Made by a program: the position numbers and the translations under genes. Below the pieces are notes generated by a model. It did not search any database, was not told the DNA's origin, and was given only the letters and a program-made list of their open reading frames with translations. A stretch of DNA of 64,000 nt from Paracoccaceae bacterium (lineage in GTDB: Bacteria > Pseudomonadota > Alphaproteobacteria > Rhodobacterales > Rhodobacteraceae): NCBI GenBank assembly GCA_902631295.1, contig CACOXV010000004.1, forward strand, positions 37,832 to 101,831. Direction: 5' to 3'. Below, piece after piece: positions 1 to 9,822 of this stretch. The stretch's first letter is position 1; every line of letters starts with the position of its first letter.

Positions 1-6
1 TCTTAT

Positions 7-2607
7 TTACTCTCGTATTGCGAGCATTGCATCGCAAAATCTGTCAAGCTCTGCTTTTGTTTCAGACTCAGTTGGTTCCACCATAAGGGTCCCAGCTACA
101 GGCCAACTCATAGTTGGTGCATGGAAGCCACAATCAATTAATCGCTTTGCTATGTCTTCAACGGAAATATTTGCTGTTTCCACGAACGGTCGCACATCTA
201 AAATACATTCGTGCGCGATCCTGCCAAATTCGCCTCTATATAGCACATCAAAATTACCTTCCAAACGTTTGGCAATATAGTTTGCATTCAAAATAGCGAC
301 TTTTGTTGCTTGAGTTAGACCTTCTCCACCCATCATAAGGCAGTATGCCCAACTGATAGGAAGTAAAGACGGGGAACCAAATGGCGCAGCAGAAATTGGC
401 CCAACACTGCCTTTAAATTGTAAGTTATTGGGAAGGTGTGGTTTTAAATGCTTTTTTACACCAATTGGTCCCATCCCAGGACCACCACCTCCATGAGGTA
501 TGCAAAAAGTCTTGTGCAAATTCAAGTGGCTTACATCACCACCTAAGTCTCCAGGCCTGGATAAGCCAACCATGGCATTCATGTTAGCACCATCTATGTA
601 GACCTGCCCACCATGAGAGTGGGTTATATCGCATACAGCATGTACAGTCTTTTCAAAAACCCCGTGTGTTGAGGGATAAGTAATCATACATCCGGCAAGC
701 TCTTTGCTGTAGTACTCAGCTTTTGACCTGAAATCTTCAATGTCAATATCTCCATTCTCTGCAGAATCCACCGGAACAACTTTCCAGCCAACCATTTGTG
801 CGCTGGCAGGGTTGGTGCCATGTGCTGATGTAGGGATAAGACAAACATTTCGATGTCCTTCCCCACGAGAATGATGATAGTCAGAAATGGTTAATAGACC
901 CGCATACTCTCCTTGAGCTCCAGAGTTGGGCTGCATTGAAATGGCATCATATCCTGTGATTGTACAAAGTTTGTCTGAAAGATCATTTATTATTTCCTCG
1001 TAACCTTTTGCCTGTTCTTTGGGGGCAAAAGGATGTAGCAAGGAAAACTCTCTCCAGCTTACGGGCATCATTTCCGCTGCCGAATTTAGCTTCATTGTGC
1101 ATGAGCCCAGAGGGATCATAGCACGGTCGAGTGCTAAATCTCTATCCGATAGACGTCTCATGTAACGCATCATTTCTGTCTCGGCCCTGTTCATGTGAAA
1201 TACATCGTGTTCTAAATATGTACTTTGACGTAATAGGCTATTTGGTATTCTGTAGCTTGGCTCTAAATCATCGTCTTTCATAGTTAAGCCAAACGCTCTC
1301 CAGACAGCCTCTGTGGTGTCGCGTCTAGTCGTTTCATCGTACGATATAGCGATTTTATTTTTGCCAATTGCACGCAAATTTATTCCCTCTTTAACAGCTG
1401 CGCTTATGACACCTTTTTGAAATAGACCTACATCGACTGTTATTGTATCGAAGAAAGCATCGGGTTCTACCTTAAAACCAGCCTTTTCAAGACCTTTTGC
1501 AAGCCTCACAGTCTTTCGGTGAATACGCTGAGCAATTGCTTTGAGTCCCTCGGGTCCATGGAAAACTGCATAAAATGACGCCATAACAGCAAGAAGTGCT
1601 TGCGCCGTGCAAACATTCGATGTTGCTTTTTCTCGCCTAATATGCTGCTCGCGAGTTTGAAGGGCTAACCGATACGCCTTGTTACCGTGTGCATCAATAG
1701 AAATGCCAACAATCCTTCCCGGCATTGATCTTTTATAGTTATCTCTTGTCGCCATATAAGCTGCATGAGGACCACCGTATCCAACTGGCACTCCAAACCT
1801 TTGAGTTGTTCCAACTGCTATATCTGCGCCCATCGCTCCTGGTTCTTTAAGGCATGTAAGTGCTAATGGATCTGCTGAAATCACACCTATCGCTTTAGCT
1901 TCATGTAATTTTTCTATTTCATTTGTAAAATCACGGATACTACCATTCGTTCCGGGATACTGGAAAATAGCCCCGAATACTTTATGAGCATCGAGGTTAT
2001 CTACGTTATCAATTATCAAAGAGATGCCTAGCGGTCTTGCACGAGTCTTTAAAACAGAAACATTCTGTGGATGGCAATTTTCATCGACAAAGAAGGCGGT
2101 ATTTTTTGAGCGGGAGATTCGTTGGGCCATCGTCATGGCTTCGGCACAGGCAGTGGCTTCATCCAAAAGAGAGGCATTCGCGATTTCTAATCCTGTTAGA
2201 TCGGATATCATTGTTTGAAAATTAAGAAGTGCTTCTAATCGGCCTTGGCTTATTTCAGGTTGATATGGGGTATAAGCCGTATACCATGCAGGATTTTCAA
2301 GTATATTTCTTTGGATAACTGGTGGCGTTACAGTTCCATAATAACCTTGACCTATCAGACTTGTAAGAATTTTATTCTTTGAAGAAGTAATTCGCATATG
2401 CCTTAGCAACACTCGTTCAGACATTGGTTTTCCAAAGTTTAGAGCTTCTTTCTGACGAATACTTTCTGGGACCGTTTCACTTATTAGTTGATCTATAGAC
2501 TCGACCTCTAAAACTTTGAACATTTCCTCCATTTCCGATGGAGATGGGCCTATGTGCCTGCGATTTGCAAAATCATAAGGAAGATAATTTGTTGGTGTAA
2601 AAGGCAT
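7..2607 (-). CDS. gcvP: Glycine dehydrogenase (decarboxylating), P protein, apparently truncated at the C-terminus
   Basis: PLP-dependent P protein of the glycine cleavage system: it decarboxylates glycine and loads the aminomethyl group on GcvH. The PLP-binding region is clear ([20 protein letters not shown], Lys at about residue 699), as are both halves of the fused alpha/beta-type protein. The start ATG has GGGAG seven bases upstream. Third gene of a leftward gcvT-gcvH-gcvP operon, 47 bases after gcvH. Oddity: only 866 residues against about 950 in the family. The reading stops right after LAIRE, where homologues continue with E-I-R; the codon is TAA and the next two codons, the last in the window, read I-R. 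This suggests a GAA-to-TAA nonsense change or a sequence error. The missing tail would hold the conserved YSRE and GDR segments. Confidence 0.93.
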   Translation of the reverse strand: MPFTPTNYLPYDFANRRHIGPSPSEMEEMFKVLEVESIDQLISETVPESIRQKEALNFGKPMSERVLLRHMRITSSKNKILTSLIGQGYYGTVTPPVIQRNILENPAWYTAYTPYQPEISQGRLEALLNFQTMISDLTGLEIANASLLDEATACAEAMTMAQRISRSKNTAFFVDENCHPQNVSVLKTRARPLGISLIIDNVDNLDAHKVFGAIFQYPGTNGSIRDFTNEIEKLHEAKAIGVISADPLALTCLKEPGAMGADIAVGTTQRFGVPVGYGGPHAAYMATRDNYKRSMPGRIVGISIDAHGNKAYRLALQTREQHIRREKATSNVCTAQALLAVMASFYAVFHGPEGLKAIAQRIHRKTVRLAKGLEKAGFKVEPDAFFDTITVDVGLFQKGVISAAVKEGINLRAIGKNKIAISYDETTRRDTTEAVWRAFGLTMKDDDLEPSYRIPNSLLRQSTYLEHDVFHMNRAETEMMRYMRRLSDRDLALDRAMIPLGSCTMKLNSAAEMMPVSWREFSLLHPFAPKEQAKGYEEIINDLSDKLCTITGYDAISMQPNSGAQGEYAGLLTISDYHHSRGEGHRNVCLIPTSAHGTNPASAQMVGWKVVPVDSAENGDIDIEDFRSKAEYYSKELAGCMITYPSTHGVFEKTVHAVCDITHSHGGQVYIDGANMNAMVGLSRPGDLGGDVSHLNLHKTFCIPHGGGGPGMGPIGVKKHLKPHLPNNLQFKGSVGPISAAPFGSPSLLPISWAYCLMMGGEGLTQATKVAILNANYIAKRLEGNFDVLYRGEFGRIAHECILDVRPFVETANISVEDIAKRLIDCGFHAPTMSWPVAGTLMVEPTESETKAELDRFCDAMLAIRE

Positions 2608-2654
2608 TGCGGAACTCCCGAAAATTTATTTATTAATTTATGATTATCACCTAG

Positions 2655-3014
2655 TTAGCCAATTAGTTTGGTATAAGCTGCTTCATCCATATATTCGTTC
2701 ATTTGTTCAGAATTGTCTGGTTTAATTTTGAAAAACCAGGCGTCTCCCATGGGGTCATCATTCACTTTGCTTGGCTCATCTACCAGCATCTCGTTGATTT
2801 CCACAATCTCTCCGTCCAAAGGTGAAAGAATGTCGGAAGCAGCTTTCACGCTCTCGATAACAACAATTTCGTCATCTTTAGAAACGGTTGCTCCTTCATC
2901 TGGTAATTCTATGAAGACAATATCACCTAATTGGGAGCTGGCATGCTCTGTAATCCCAACAACCACCAAATCGCCCTCGGCTTTCAGCCACTCGTGTTCC
3001 TCGGTAAATTTCAT
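2655..3014 (-). CDS. gcvH: Glycine cleavage system H protein
   Basis: Lipoyl carrier of the glycine cleavage complex, shuttling the aminomethyl group between P, T and L proteins. The 119-residue product starts [10 protein letters not shown]. The lipoyl-lysine motif IESVKAASD puts the lipoylated Lys at residue 57. I chose the ATG at 3014 because GGAGG lies five bases before it; an upstream in-frame TTG at 3026 would overlap that ribosome site. It sits 14 bases after gcvT and 47 before gcvP, so the three genes are probably cotranscribed under the glycine riboswitch. Length and motifs are normal for the family. Confidence 0.96.
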   Translation of the reverse strand: MKFTEEHEWLKAEGDLVVVGITEHASSQLGDIVFIELPDEGATVSKDDEIVVIESVKAASDILSPLDGEIVEINEMLVDEPSKVNDDPMGDAWFFKIKPDNSEQMNEYMDEAAYTKLIG

Positions 3015-3028
3015 ATTTTCCTCCAAAA

Positions 3029-4159
3029 CTATTTTTTAAAACTTTTTTTGACAAAAGGTACAGAAGTTACCTCAACTTCAAGCATTTTACCTCTAACTTC
3101 GGCATGTATCATTGTTCCTGTGGTTGAGAATTCACTTTTGAGGTAACCCATAGCAATGGGGCATTTTTTCACAGGGCTAAATATACCTGAAGTTACCCAC
3201 CCTACTTTTTGTGATACTAAACTTTTACAAAAAAGTTGGGTATTTGATCTAATTGGCGCTTTTCCAATCGGAATAAGTCCCACTAATTTGTATTCAGTCC
3301 CATTCTCTATTTCAGATAATATTTTGTTTGCTCCAGGAAAGTTGCCCTCTTGTTGTCCACCAATCAATCTTGACTTTTGCATGGCCCATTTAAGCCCAGC
3401 TGCTATTGGTGAGGTTTTGATATCAATATCCTGGCCATATAAGCACAAACCAGCCTCTAATCTTAGGGAGTCTCGAGCTCCCAAACCAACAAGTTCTACA
3501 AGCTCATGTTTTAGCAGAGTATTGGCAACATTTTCTGCGGCCTTATTTGGGATTGAAATTTCAAATCCGTCCTCGCCCGTATACCCTGATCTTGATACCC
3601 AACATTCTGCTCCTGCGATCGGTATTGTGGAAACATCCATGAATTGCATATCAGAAATCTTTGGATAATGCTCTGAAAGCACCTTCTCTGAAGCTGGTCC
3701 TTGCAAAGCAATTAAGGCTCTATTTTCTAAGTTTTTGACACTTACCCCGAGCGGTTCTAAGTGTTCACGGAGGTGTTTAATATCGTCTTCTTTCCTAGAA
3801 GCGTTGACGACCATGTAAATGTGGTCACCTCGATTAGAAAACATAAAATCATCAAGTATTCCGCCGGTACTGTTTGTGAAAAATCCATATCTTTGGCGAT
3901 CAACTTGTAACGTTTTCACCTCCATTGGGATCAAGGTTTCCAGTGCTTCTGCTACTTGATTGAAGTCGTTACCTCGTAAAACTATCTGTCCCATATGGCT
4001 TACATCGAAAAGCCCAGCTTGGCTTCGAGTGTGAAGATGTTCGCTCATAATACCGTTTACATATTGAAGTGGCATATCGTAACCAGCAAAAGCCGTCATC
4101 CGTGCATTATTATTTTGGTGCAATTTATTTAGGGGCGTATGCATGAGCTTATCAGACAT
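3029..4159 (-). CDS. gcvT: Glycine cleavage system T protein (aminomethyltransferase)
   Basis: Tetrahydrofolate-dependent aminomethyltransferase: it releases ammonia from the H-protein-bound intermediate and forms 5,10-methylene-THF. The 376-residue protein has the family N-terminus ([18 protein letters not shown]), the DVSHMGQ segment and the [10 protein letters not shown] motif, followed by the C-terminal barrel. The ATG at 4159 is preferred over a TTG immediately before it because AGGAAA is six bases upstream. First gene of the gcvTHP operon; its leader holds a tandem glycine riboswitch, so expression should respond to glycine. Confidence 0.96.
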   Translation of the reverse strand: MSDKLMHTPLNKLHQNNNARMTAFAGYDMPLQYVNGIMSEHLHTRSQAGLFDVSHMGQIVLRGNDFNQVAEALETLIPMEVKTLQVDRQRYGFFTNSTGGILDDFMFSNRGDHIYMVVNASRKEDDIKHLREHLEPLGVSVKNLENRALIALQGPASEKVLSEHYPKISDMQFMDVSTIPIAGAECWVSRSGYTGEDGFEISIPNKAAENVANTLLKHELVELVGLGARDSLRLEAGLCLYGQDIDIKTSPIAAGLKWAMQKSRLIGGQQEGNFPGANKILSEIENGTEYKLVGLIPIGKAPIRSNTQLFCKSLVSQKVGWVTSGIFSPVKKCPIAMGYLKSEFSTTGTMIHAEVRGKMLEVEVTSVPFVKKSFKK

Positions 4160-4211
4160 CAAGTTTCCTACACTACTAGCCAGTTTTATAAAAAGTCTGG
4201 CATCAACGGAC

Positions 4212-4227
4212 TACGGCGTAAGCCGTA
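4212..4227 (-). promoter_or_regulatory. Hairpin in the presumed expression platform of the glycine riboswitch
   Basis: Perfect six-base stem TACGGC/GCCGTA with a four-base loop, between the second aptamer and gcvT. Further toward the gene, GCCAG (4197-4201) and CTGGC (4179-4183) could form a second, weaker stem around a T/A-rich loop just before the gcvT ribosome site. Which of these forms the on or off state cannot be decided from sequence alone. Confidence 0.5.
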
Positions 4228-4235
4228 ATATGATG

Positions 4236-4386
4236 CCCCTTTCTGTCCCTTTGCCTGAGATCGTTATCCCTTCGGCGGATGCTAACGCATCTCTCTCCAG
4301 ATTTTATAAAACAGTGGTCCACTTGCCTGAGAGTTTCCGGGGCGGTTGCTCCTTCGGCACTGATTATCCAGTTCTCCCACCGTTCC
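4236..4386 (-). promoter_or_regulatory. Tandem glycine riboswitch (two aptamers) upstream of gcvTHP
   Basis: Read on the minus strand, two copies of the gcvT-element consensus follow one another. Aptamer 1 (about 4386-4317) has GGGAGAACTGG, GCCGAAGGAGCAA and CTCTCAGGCAA. Aptamer 2 (about 4302-4236) has CTGGAGAGAGA, GCCGAAGGGATAA and CTCAGGCAAAGGGACAG. A short A/T-rich linker joins them. This is the established tandem glycine riboswitch architecture, and the gene behind it (gcvT) is its most common target. It starts just downstream of a good promoter and ends about 75 bases before the gcvT ATG. Confidence 0.96.
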
Positions 4387-4391
4387 GCTAA

Positions 4392-4420
4392 ATGATAGAC
4401 ACCAGTGAAGTTCTTTTCAA
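4392..4420 (-). promoter_or_regulatory. Predicted sigma-70 promoter of the gcvTHP operon
   Basis: On the minus strand TTGAAA (4420-4415) and TATCAT (4397-4392) are separated by exactly 17 bases. A start about six to seven bases downstream would fall at the 5' edge of the glycine riboswitch, which fits well. It overlaps the possible 5' extension of the rightward gene next door, arguing for a later start of that gene. Confidence 0.65.
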
Positions 4421-4452
4421 GGCAAATGTCATTTGACAGTACCAAATTTTTT

Positions 4453-5028
4453 ATGCACATCAAAAATATGAATAATCAATTCTTCTTTGGCTATGGTAGT
4501 TTGGTAAATACTTCGTCTCATGATTTTCATGATATATCTAACGCACGCTTAATTGGATGGCGCAGAATATGGCAACGAACAAATTTGCGCGATTTCTCAT
4601 TTTTGAGTGTGCATAGATCTGATAATTTTAGCATTGATGGCGTTATTGCAATTGTACCTGATGGTAACTGGACACAGCTAGATAAACGAGAGGCTGGCTA
4701 TGACCGAATTGTTGGATCGGAAATGATTGAACACACATCCTCAAAGCCTGATAGTATTTCTTTTTATCGGATACCAGATCATAAATTGTCTAGTGTTGAA
4801 AAATGTCCGATTTTATTAAGTTATCTTGACGTGGTTTTGATGGGATTTTTACAAAGGTTTGGAAACCAGGGGTTTTCAAATTTTTTTGAAACAACTGATG
4901 GATGGGATTGTGGCGTATTCAATGATAGAAGAAATCCCAGGTATCCTCGTGCCCAAGAATACAAAAACGATTTTTATTCATGTGTAGATAATGCGCTTGT
5001 CACTAAAAAAATTGAGTTATTCACGTAA
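4453..5028 (+). CDS. Gamma-glutamylcyclotransferase-like (GGCT/AIG2-fold) protein
   Basis: Probably a member of the gamma-glutamyl cyclotransferase-like superfamily, which releases 5-oxoproline from gamma-glutamyl compounds. The FFGYGSLVN motif near the N-terminus is the signature substrate-binding loop, followed by ARLIGWRRIW, and the REAGYDRI segment carries the expected acidic catalytic residue. The start is uncertain: the open frame begins at 4405, but that lies in the divergent gcvT promoter, so ATG 4453 or 4468 (just before NNQFFFGYGS) is more likely; no strong ribosome site is seen. Its stop abuts the stop of the converging aminotransferase gene. The substrate cannot be told. Confidence 0.75.
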   Translation: MHIKNMNNQFFFGYGSLVNTSSHDFHDISNARLIGWRRIWQRTNLRDFSFLSVHRSDNFSIDGVIAIVPDGNWTQLDKREAGYDRIVGSEMIEHTSSKPDSISFYRIPDHKLSSVEKCPILLSYLDVVLMGFLQRFGNQGFSNFFETTDGWDCGVFNDRRNPRYPRAQEYKNDFYSCVDNALVTKKIELFT

Positions 5029-5889
5029 CTAGATAGCAGTTTTAATGCTCTCATCTAGGTATATCTCGCGCAATCTTTGAGTCATAGGCCCAGGGGATCC
5101 ATCTGAAATATTTTTGCCGTCAATATTAATAACTGGCGTAACAAAAGATGAGGCTGAAGTTATAAAAGCTTCGTCCGCGTCTATTGCCTCATCAATTGAG
5201 AATTTTCTTTCTTCTAACTCCATTTGTGCTTCTTTAGCAAAACGTAATACAGAAGTACGTGTTATCCCGTGTAGAATGGCAAAAGATTTAGCGCGCGTTA
5301 TTATTTTGCCATTTTTGATTATATATGCATTATTCGAAGTTCCCTCTGTAACGTAACCATCTTCGACCATCCAAGCATCATCTGCATGCACTTTTTTAGC
5401 CATCATTTTCCCAAGTGAGGGATATAGAAGTTGGGTTGTCTTGATATCACGGCGCCCCCATCTGCGATCTTCAATTGATATAACTTTAATACCTGATTTA
5501 GCCTCAGGACTGTCTATCAGATTTTCTTTTTTTTGGCTGAACATAACCACAGTTTGAGGCGTTTTTTTGGGGTCAGGAAAAACAAAATCTCTATCGCCTG
5601 CCGATCCACGCGTTATTTGCAAGTATATTAGGCCGTGGTTGATCTTATTTTTATCAATCAGCGTTCTGTGCACTGACAACAAAGCTTGTTTCGTAACAGG
5701 AGTTGACATGTCCAGCTCTGATAGCGACCTTTCAAGTCTCGAAAAGTGCCCTGCAAAATCAATAAGTTTTTTGTTAATTACTGAAGTTACCTCGTAAACG
5801 CCATCCGACATTAAGAAGCCTCGGTCGAATATTGATATTTTCGCCGTATTTTCTGGAATAAAGCTTCCATTTAAATAAACGGTTCTCAT
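5029..5889 (-). CDS. dat: D-amino-acid transaminase (class IV PLP aminotransferase)
   Basis: Fold-type IV aminotransferase of 286 residues, most like D-alanine/D-amino-acid aminotransferases that interconvert D-alanine and D-glutamate with 2-oxoacids. Visible are the N-terminal YLNGSFIPE, DRGFLMSDGVYEV, the PLP lysine in RRDIKTTQL (Lys150), and VTEGTSNNAYI, which contacts the cofactor phosphate. A branched-chain aminotransferase is the main alternative, but the overall pattern favours Dat. It ends head to head with the cyclotransferase gene, with no spacer, and its upstream side is a 240-base AT-rich gap shared with divergent accA. Confidence 0.85.
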   Translation of the reverse strand: MRTVYLNGSFIPENTAKISIFDRGFLMSDGVYEVTSVINKKLIDFAGHFSRLERSLSELDMSTPVTKQALLSVHRTLIDKNKINHGLIYLQITRGSAGDRDFVFPDPKKTPQTVVMFSQKKENLIDSPEAKSGIKVISIEDRRWGRRDIKTTQLLYPSLGKMMAKKVHADDAWMVEDGYVTEGTSNNAYIIKNGKIITRAKSFAILHGITRTSVLRFAKEAQMELEERKFSIDEAIDADEAFITSASSFVTPVINIDGKNISDGSPGPMTQRLREIYLDESIKTAI

Positions 5890-6133
5890 GAGTTTAAACT
5901 CCTAATTAATTAATGATTTAGTGTTTTTATTGGAATGGTGCAATTATAATGAGGCTCAGTTTTATTATTTTCATTGAGACCATATCAAAAGAGTAAAAAA
6001 AATATTTAGAAAATAATTTAATATAGAGCAAATAAATCAGCTTTTTAAAAAACATTTTCTTTTATTATTTTATCCCTTAAAGAAATCAAAAGCGCATCAT
6101 TTGGTATTATTTATTTAAATCTTGGAGAGTTGC

Positions 6134-7096
6134 TTGAGACATTATTTAGACTTCGAAAAACCTTTGGCTGAGATAGAAGGGAAAGCAGAAGAGCTTAGAG
6201 CTCTAGCACGTCAGAATGATGAGATGGACGTTGACGCCGAGGCGGAGGCCTTAGACAAAAAAGCTGAAACGATGCTAAAAGATCTTTACCAGAATCTCTC
6301 ACCTTGGAGAAAGTGTCAGGTTGCACGTCACCCTGAGAGACCTCACTGTATAGAATACATAAATGAACTTTTCTTGGAGTTTACTCCGCTAGCCGGTGAT
6401 AGAAATTTTGCGGATGATCACGCAGTCGTTGGCGGGATAGCTCGATTTAATGATACCCCGATAATGGTTATTGGAAACGAGAAGGGTAATGACACTAAGA
6501 CGCGGATTGAAAGAAATTTTGGCATGGCGCGTCCGGAAGGATACAGAAAAGCAATACGTTTGATGAGCCTAGCGGATAAGTTTGGGTTACCAGTGATAAC
6601 CTTGGTTGATACCCCAGGAGCCTATCCAGGAAAGGGGGCAGAGGAACGGGGGCAATCTGAGGCAATAGCTCGATCTACTGAAAAATGTCTGCAAATAGGA
6701 GTACCTATTATTTCATTGATAATAGGTGAGGGTGGGTCTGGTGGTGCAGTAGCTTTTGCGACCGCTAACAAAGTTTTAATGTTGGAGCATTCTGTTTATT
6801 CAGTCATCAGTCCTGAGGGCTGCGCCTCAATTCTGTGGAAAGACTCCGAAAAGATGCGGGAGGCAGCTGAAGCATTGAGGCTAACAGCTCAAGACCTGAC
6901 CAAACTGGGTGTTAATGATATTATTATCGAGGAGCCAATGGGAGGAGCGCATAGGGATAGAAAAATAGTATTTAACGAAGTGAAAAGTGCGATTAGCAAG
7001 GCTTTATCAGATTTAGCCAAAAAGAAGCCTAAAGATTTAATAAAACATCGTAGGGATAAGTTTTTATCTCTTGGTCAACAGGGTTTGACTACTTAA
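6134..7096 (+). CDS. accA: Acetyl-CoA carboxylase carboxyltransferase subunit alpha
   Basis: Alpha subunit of the carboxyltransferase that transfers CO2 from biotin carboxyl carrier to acetyl-CoA, the first step of fatty acid synthesis. The 320-residue form has the family N-terminus ([15 protein letters not shown]), [23 protein letters not shown] and the oxyanion-type segment [14 protein letters not shown] prefer the TTG at 6134 because GGAG sits six bases upstream and homologues begin at this point; a TTG at 6122 would overlap the ribosome site. The preceding gap is very AT-rich and holds no other gene I can see. Confidence 0.95.
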   Translation: MRHYLDFEKPLAEIEGKAEELRALARQNDEMDVDAEAEALDKKAETMLKDLYQNLSPWRKCQVARHPERPHCIEYINELFLEFTPLAGDRNFADDHAVVGGIARFNDTPIMVIGNEKGNDTKTRIERNFGMARPEGYRKAIRLMSLADKFGLPVITLVDTPGAYPGKGAEERGQSEAIARSTEKCLQIGVPIISLIIGEGGSGGAVAFATANKVLMLEHSVYSVISPEGCASILWKDSEKMREAAEALRLTAQDLTKLGVNDIIIEEPMGGAHRDRKIVFNEVKSAISKALSDLAKKKPKDLIKHRRDKFLSLGQQGLTT

Positions 7097-7726
7097 TCAA
7101 TTTGTTAACATTCTTAAGCCCTGAGTAACATCAGATCTCACCGCGATTCTCAGTCCAGGCTCATCTCCTGCACTTAATGCGGATAGAATTATTCTGTGGA
7201 AATGTGGTGGCTCTTTTCTTTGCAGTTTTCCGTAAAGAGATCGCATGGTTGGACCTAATTGTAACCAAACTGTCTCGGCGGTTGCCAGCATTGCAGGAGC
7301 TTGAGCTCTTAAGTAGAGCGTCCTATGAAATTCTAAGTTTGTTTTAATGTAAGTTACGGCGTCATGTTCATCGATGGCTTGAGCTATTCGAGCATTAATT
7401 GCTTGAAGTCTATCTATTAAAGCCAAGTGCGCTCTTGGCAATGCTCTACTTGAGAGCTCAACTTCAATTAAAGCTCTCATTGCTGCGAGTTCTTCTATTC
7501 TTTCGTTACTTAATTCTGGCGTGAGAACTCTGCCCGAAGCAGTCATAGCAAGTGCGCCCTCCGCCACAAGCCGGCGGACTGCTTCTCTGGATGGTGTCAT
7601 TGAAACACCGTAGCTTTTACCAATCCCTCTTAGTGTAAGAGATTGGCCTGGTTTGATCTCGCCGCACATTATTCTCATTCGGAGACCTTTATAAACACGG
7701 TCATGAGCTAATGAAATTTTATCCAT
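7097..7726 (-). CDS. GntR-family transcriptional regulator (FCD/FadR-type)
   Basis: A 209-residue DNA-binding regulator. The N-terminal winged helix-turn-helix (about residues 5-75) shows RMRIMCGEIKPGQSLTLRGI and the recognition part VSMTPSREAVRRLVAEGAL, diagnostic of GntR. The rest is an all-helical FCD-type ligand domain (AMRALIEVELSSRA, NLEFHRTLYLRA). Effector and targets are unknown. It converges directly on accA, the stops being adjacent, and lies 30 bases downstream of the leftward YgjP-like gene, so it could be read through from there. Confidence 0.88.
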   Translation of the reverse strand: MDKISLAHDRVYKGLRMRIMCGEIKPGQSLTLRGIGKSYGVSMTPSREAVRRLVAEGALAMTASGRVLTPELSNERIEELAAMRALIEVELSSRALPRAHLALIDRLQAINARIAQAIDEHDAVTYIKTNLEFHRTLYLRAQAPAMLATAETVWLQLGPTMRSLYGKLQRKEPPHFHRIILSALSAGDEPGLRIAVRSDVTQGLRMLTN

Positions 7727-7756
7727 ATTATTTTGTGATCACAAAAATCTCTTTGG

Positions 7757-8458
7757 TCAACCATTAAATTTATAAAAGTGAAGATTTGTACCTTCTGTCC
7801 GCAACCAATTGCGCTCATTTTCATAGGATCCAAATATAGAGCGAACCTCGAACCAAAACTCTTTTGAATGATTAAAATGTTTTAGATGGGTAACTTCATG
7901 AGCAACTAAGTAACGTATTATATTTCTGGGTGCCATAATTATCCTCCAGGAAAACATTAGATTGGAATTGCTTGAGCAAGAGCCCCAGCGAGATCTTGTA
8001 TCACGTAATTTTATTGAAGCGTAGGAAACTCCCAGCTTATTGCAGTAATAATTGGCAACACTTGTAATCTCTTCCTTGGCTAATTTTTTAAGATAATTTT
8101 CAATGGCGAGACCAGGTTTTGATACAGTAGTTGGTATTCGAATGCTATTACCAATAATTTTTACATCTAAGGACTCTGAGCAAATTTCAATATGTTTTCT
8201 AGTACCAATAATAGGGATAACACCCCCAATATCTACGTGTACCTTTTTATTTGAAATTTTGATTAAATTTTCTTTTAACCAATTTTCTTTACTTTCCAAA
8301 AATCTCAACAGGACATCTTGGTTTGTATTTACCGGAGCTGTAAGCGTTACACTCTCATTTACTGATGAAACCCTAAGTGACAATCTTGTGGAATTTCTCA
8401 CTTTCCGAACTGCTACCTTTACTTGGGGCTTTTCTAAAAATAATATGGATTTTGACAT
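7757..8458 (-). CDS. YgjP-like M48-family zinc metalloprotease (DUF45)
   Basis: Zinc-dependent metallohydrolase of the YgjP/WLM type, 233 residues. The zinc motif is VAHEVTHLKHFNHSKEFW: HEVTH gives two His ligands and the catalytic Glu, and the downstream His is the third ligand. The RSRWGSCS segment typical of the family precedes it. No signal peptide or membrane segment is seen, so it is probably cytoplasmic. Substrate unknown; homologues are often annotated as M48 peptidase or hydrolase. No clear ribosome site precedes the ATG. It diverges from the FYDLN protein gene. Confidence 0.85.
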   Translation of the reverse strand: MSKSILFLEKPQVKVAVRKVRNSTRLSLRVSSVNESVTLTAPVNTNQDVLLRFLESKENWLKENLIKISNKKVHVDIGGVIPIIGTRKHIEICSESLDVKIIGNSIRIPTTVSKPGLAIENYLKKLAKEEITSVANYYCNKLGVSYASIKLRDTRSRWGSCSSNSNLMFSWRIIMAPRNIIRYLVAHEVTHLKHFNHSKEFWFEVRSIFGSYENERNWLRTEGTNLHFYKFNG

Positions 8459-8580
8459 TAATTTTTACAATTTTGCTAAATTTTAACGATTTGGTTGGAT
8501 AAGGCTTTGACATATGGTGCATCTTGTGCGACATGGCGCGGAACTTGTGAATTTTGTACATTATTTTAAGGGAATTTCCT

Positions 8581-8904
8581 ATGCCCAAAGAAGAATGGGG
8601 TATGAAACGCATTTGCCCCACGACTGGCAAGCGTTTTTACGACCTAAATCGTGATCCTATAGTTAGTCCGTACACCGGTGAAGAAGTAAAGTTGGATGAC
8701 ACTAAATCTCGTTTGATACAAGCAGATGGTGAGGACCTGTCAGCGCGCAGAGCAACTGAGAGCGACATTGCGGAAGATGATGTTGTGCTTGACGATGACG
8801 ATATGGATGTCGAATTGGAAGATGATCTTTTAGAAGAAGATGAAGATGATAACGTTTCTTTGGATGATATAGCGGACGTTTCTTCAGACGAAGACGAGAG
8901 TTAA
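8581..8904 (+). CDS. TIGR02300/FYDLN-acid family protein
   Basis: Conserved alphaproteobacterial protein of unknown function, 107 residues. The N-terminal 40 residues (MPKEEWGMKRICPTTGKRFYDLNRDP, broken here only by length) hold the FYDLN signature and CP-type residues; the C-terminal half is a run of Asp and Glu, giving a very acidic tail. The start at 8581 is chosen because the homologous sequence begins there and AAGGGA lies upstream; an earlier ATG at 8554 adds nine unconserved residues. It lies just upstream of tRNA-Ala, as is common near tRNA genes in this class. Confidence 0.9.
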   Translation: MPKEEWGMKRICPTTGKRFYDLNRDPIVSPYTGEEVKLDDTKSRLIQADGEDLSARRATESDIAEDDVVLDDDDMDVELEDDLLEEDEDDNVSLDDIADVSSDEDES

Positions 8905-8926
8905 CATTTTCGACCAGAGGTTTGTC

Positions 8927-8955
8927 TTGTGCTTCCGCTAAAGTTACCGTAGTAA
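8927..8955 (+). promoter_or_regulatory. Possible promoter of tRNA-Ala
   Basis: TTGTGC and TAGTAA are spaced by 17 bases and end 26 bases before the tRNA. The match to consensus is only moderate and rests on position. Confidence 0.3.
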
Positions 8956-8981
8956 AATTTCAAGAAGTGTATGCATTCATA

Positions 8982-9057
<76 letters not shown>

Positions 9058-9510
9058 AATCATTCTAAGCAAAAGTTATTTACCCTATATCTACTGGCTC
9101 TTTAGCCAAATACCATATGAAGTTAAAAAATATAACTAAGCTATTTAATAAAAAGTTTTTTTACATTTAAAATCCGAAAATCAGTCTTCAAGCTAGGGAT
9201 TTTTTAAAGATTTGGTTAATTAAACGAATTTAAATATCATGGATCAATGATCCAATTAAAACGAAATTAATCGCATCACTTTTATATTTAATGTTATAAT
9301 GAGAATTGTACGCATAACGCGATAGTTCAAGTTACTGCTTTGCTTGAAGAATATTAGTACCTACTTGGAACTTTGAAATGAATAACTTTGTTCCTTAGAT
9401 AAAACTATTAGCGAAAAGGTATTAGCTATTATTAAATTTCTCACTAATATTGTGTATATTTGATATCCGAAACCAAGAAGTCTCAAAGACAGTCTAGCAG
9501 TAATGTACTT
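9058..9510. other. AT-rich intergenic stretch with no recognisable gene
   Basis: The only gene-free stretch over 300 bases. I see no convincing reading frame or RNA gene. Minor structure: a short hairpin TGGCT-CTTT-AGCCA near 9096 and a 13-base inverted repeat GGATCA-A-TGATCC at 9241-9253. No T-run follows either, so neither is a clear terminator. Confidence 0.6.
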
Positions 9511-9780
9511 CTATTTCCTAAGCTTGTTTCTTTTCAGCACTGCTTTAGTAAACAGTACGATCTGAACTGACAGAGTTATTATCACTACCAGGTTAATATA
9601 TTCCGCTTTCAGCGAACTGACCAAAGTGCCGTAGAGTATCCATACTAAAAGCGATAGTATCGAGAAGTTGAACCAAACCTTTTTAATTATCCGTTCTTTT
9701 TCTTGAGCAATCAGCAGTAATTCTTCTTGTTCTCGTTCGTAGTTGCGTCTTTTGCGTTGTCTTTCATCAAATTCATTCAT
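9511..9780 (-). CDS. Small membrane protein of unknown function
   Basis: I do not recognise this 89-residue protein. Its first 35 residues are highly charged (many E, R, K, Q) and look helical, possibly coiled coil; they are followed by two hydrophobic segments, about residues 36-57 (FNFSILSLLVWILYGTLV) and 62-82 (INLVVIITLSVQIVLFTKAV), then a basic tail. The pattern fits a two-pass inner-membrane protein with both ends cytoplasmic. No strong ribosome site is seen. It stands alone in the AT-rich pocket after tRNA-Ala. That the frame is a gene rests on its coherent topology. Confidence 0.5.
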   Translation of the reverse strand: MNEFDERQRKRRNYEREQEELLLIAQEKERIIKKVWFNFSILSLLVWILYGTLVSSLKAEYINLVVIITLSVQIVLFTKAVLKRNKLRK

Positions 9781-9822
9781 TATGCTAAATTCTTATAATA
9801 TGAGCATTTTACAATGCTAAGT

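Noticed and set aside
3156..3668. 170-codon plus-strand frame opposite gcvT
   Set aside because: Antisense shadow of gcvT; no motif or ribosome site.
9096..9109. Hairpin after tRNA-Ala as a terminator
   Set aside because: Only five base pairs and no T-run follows.
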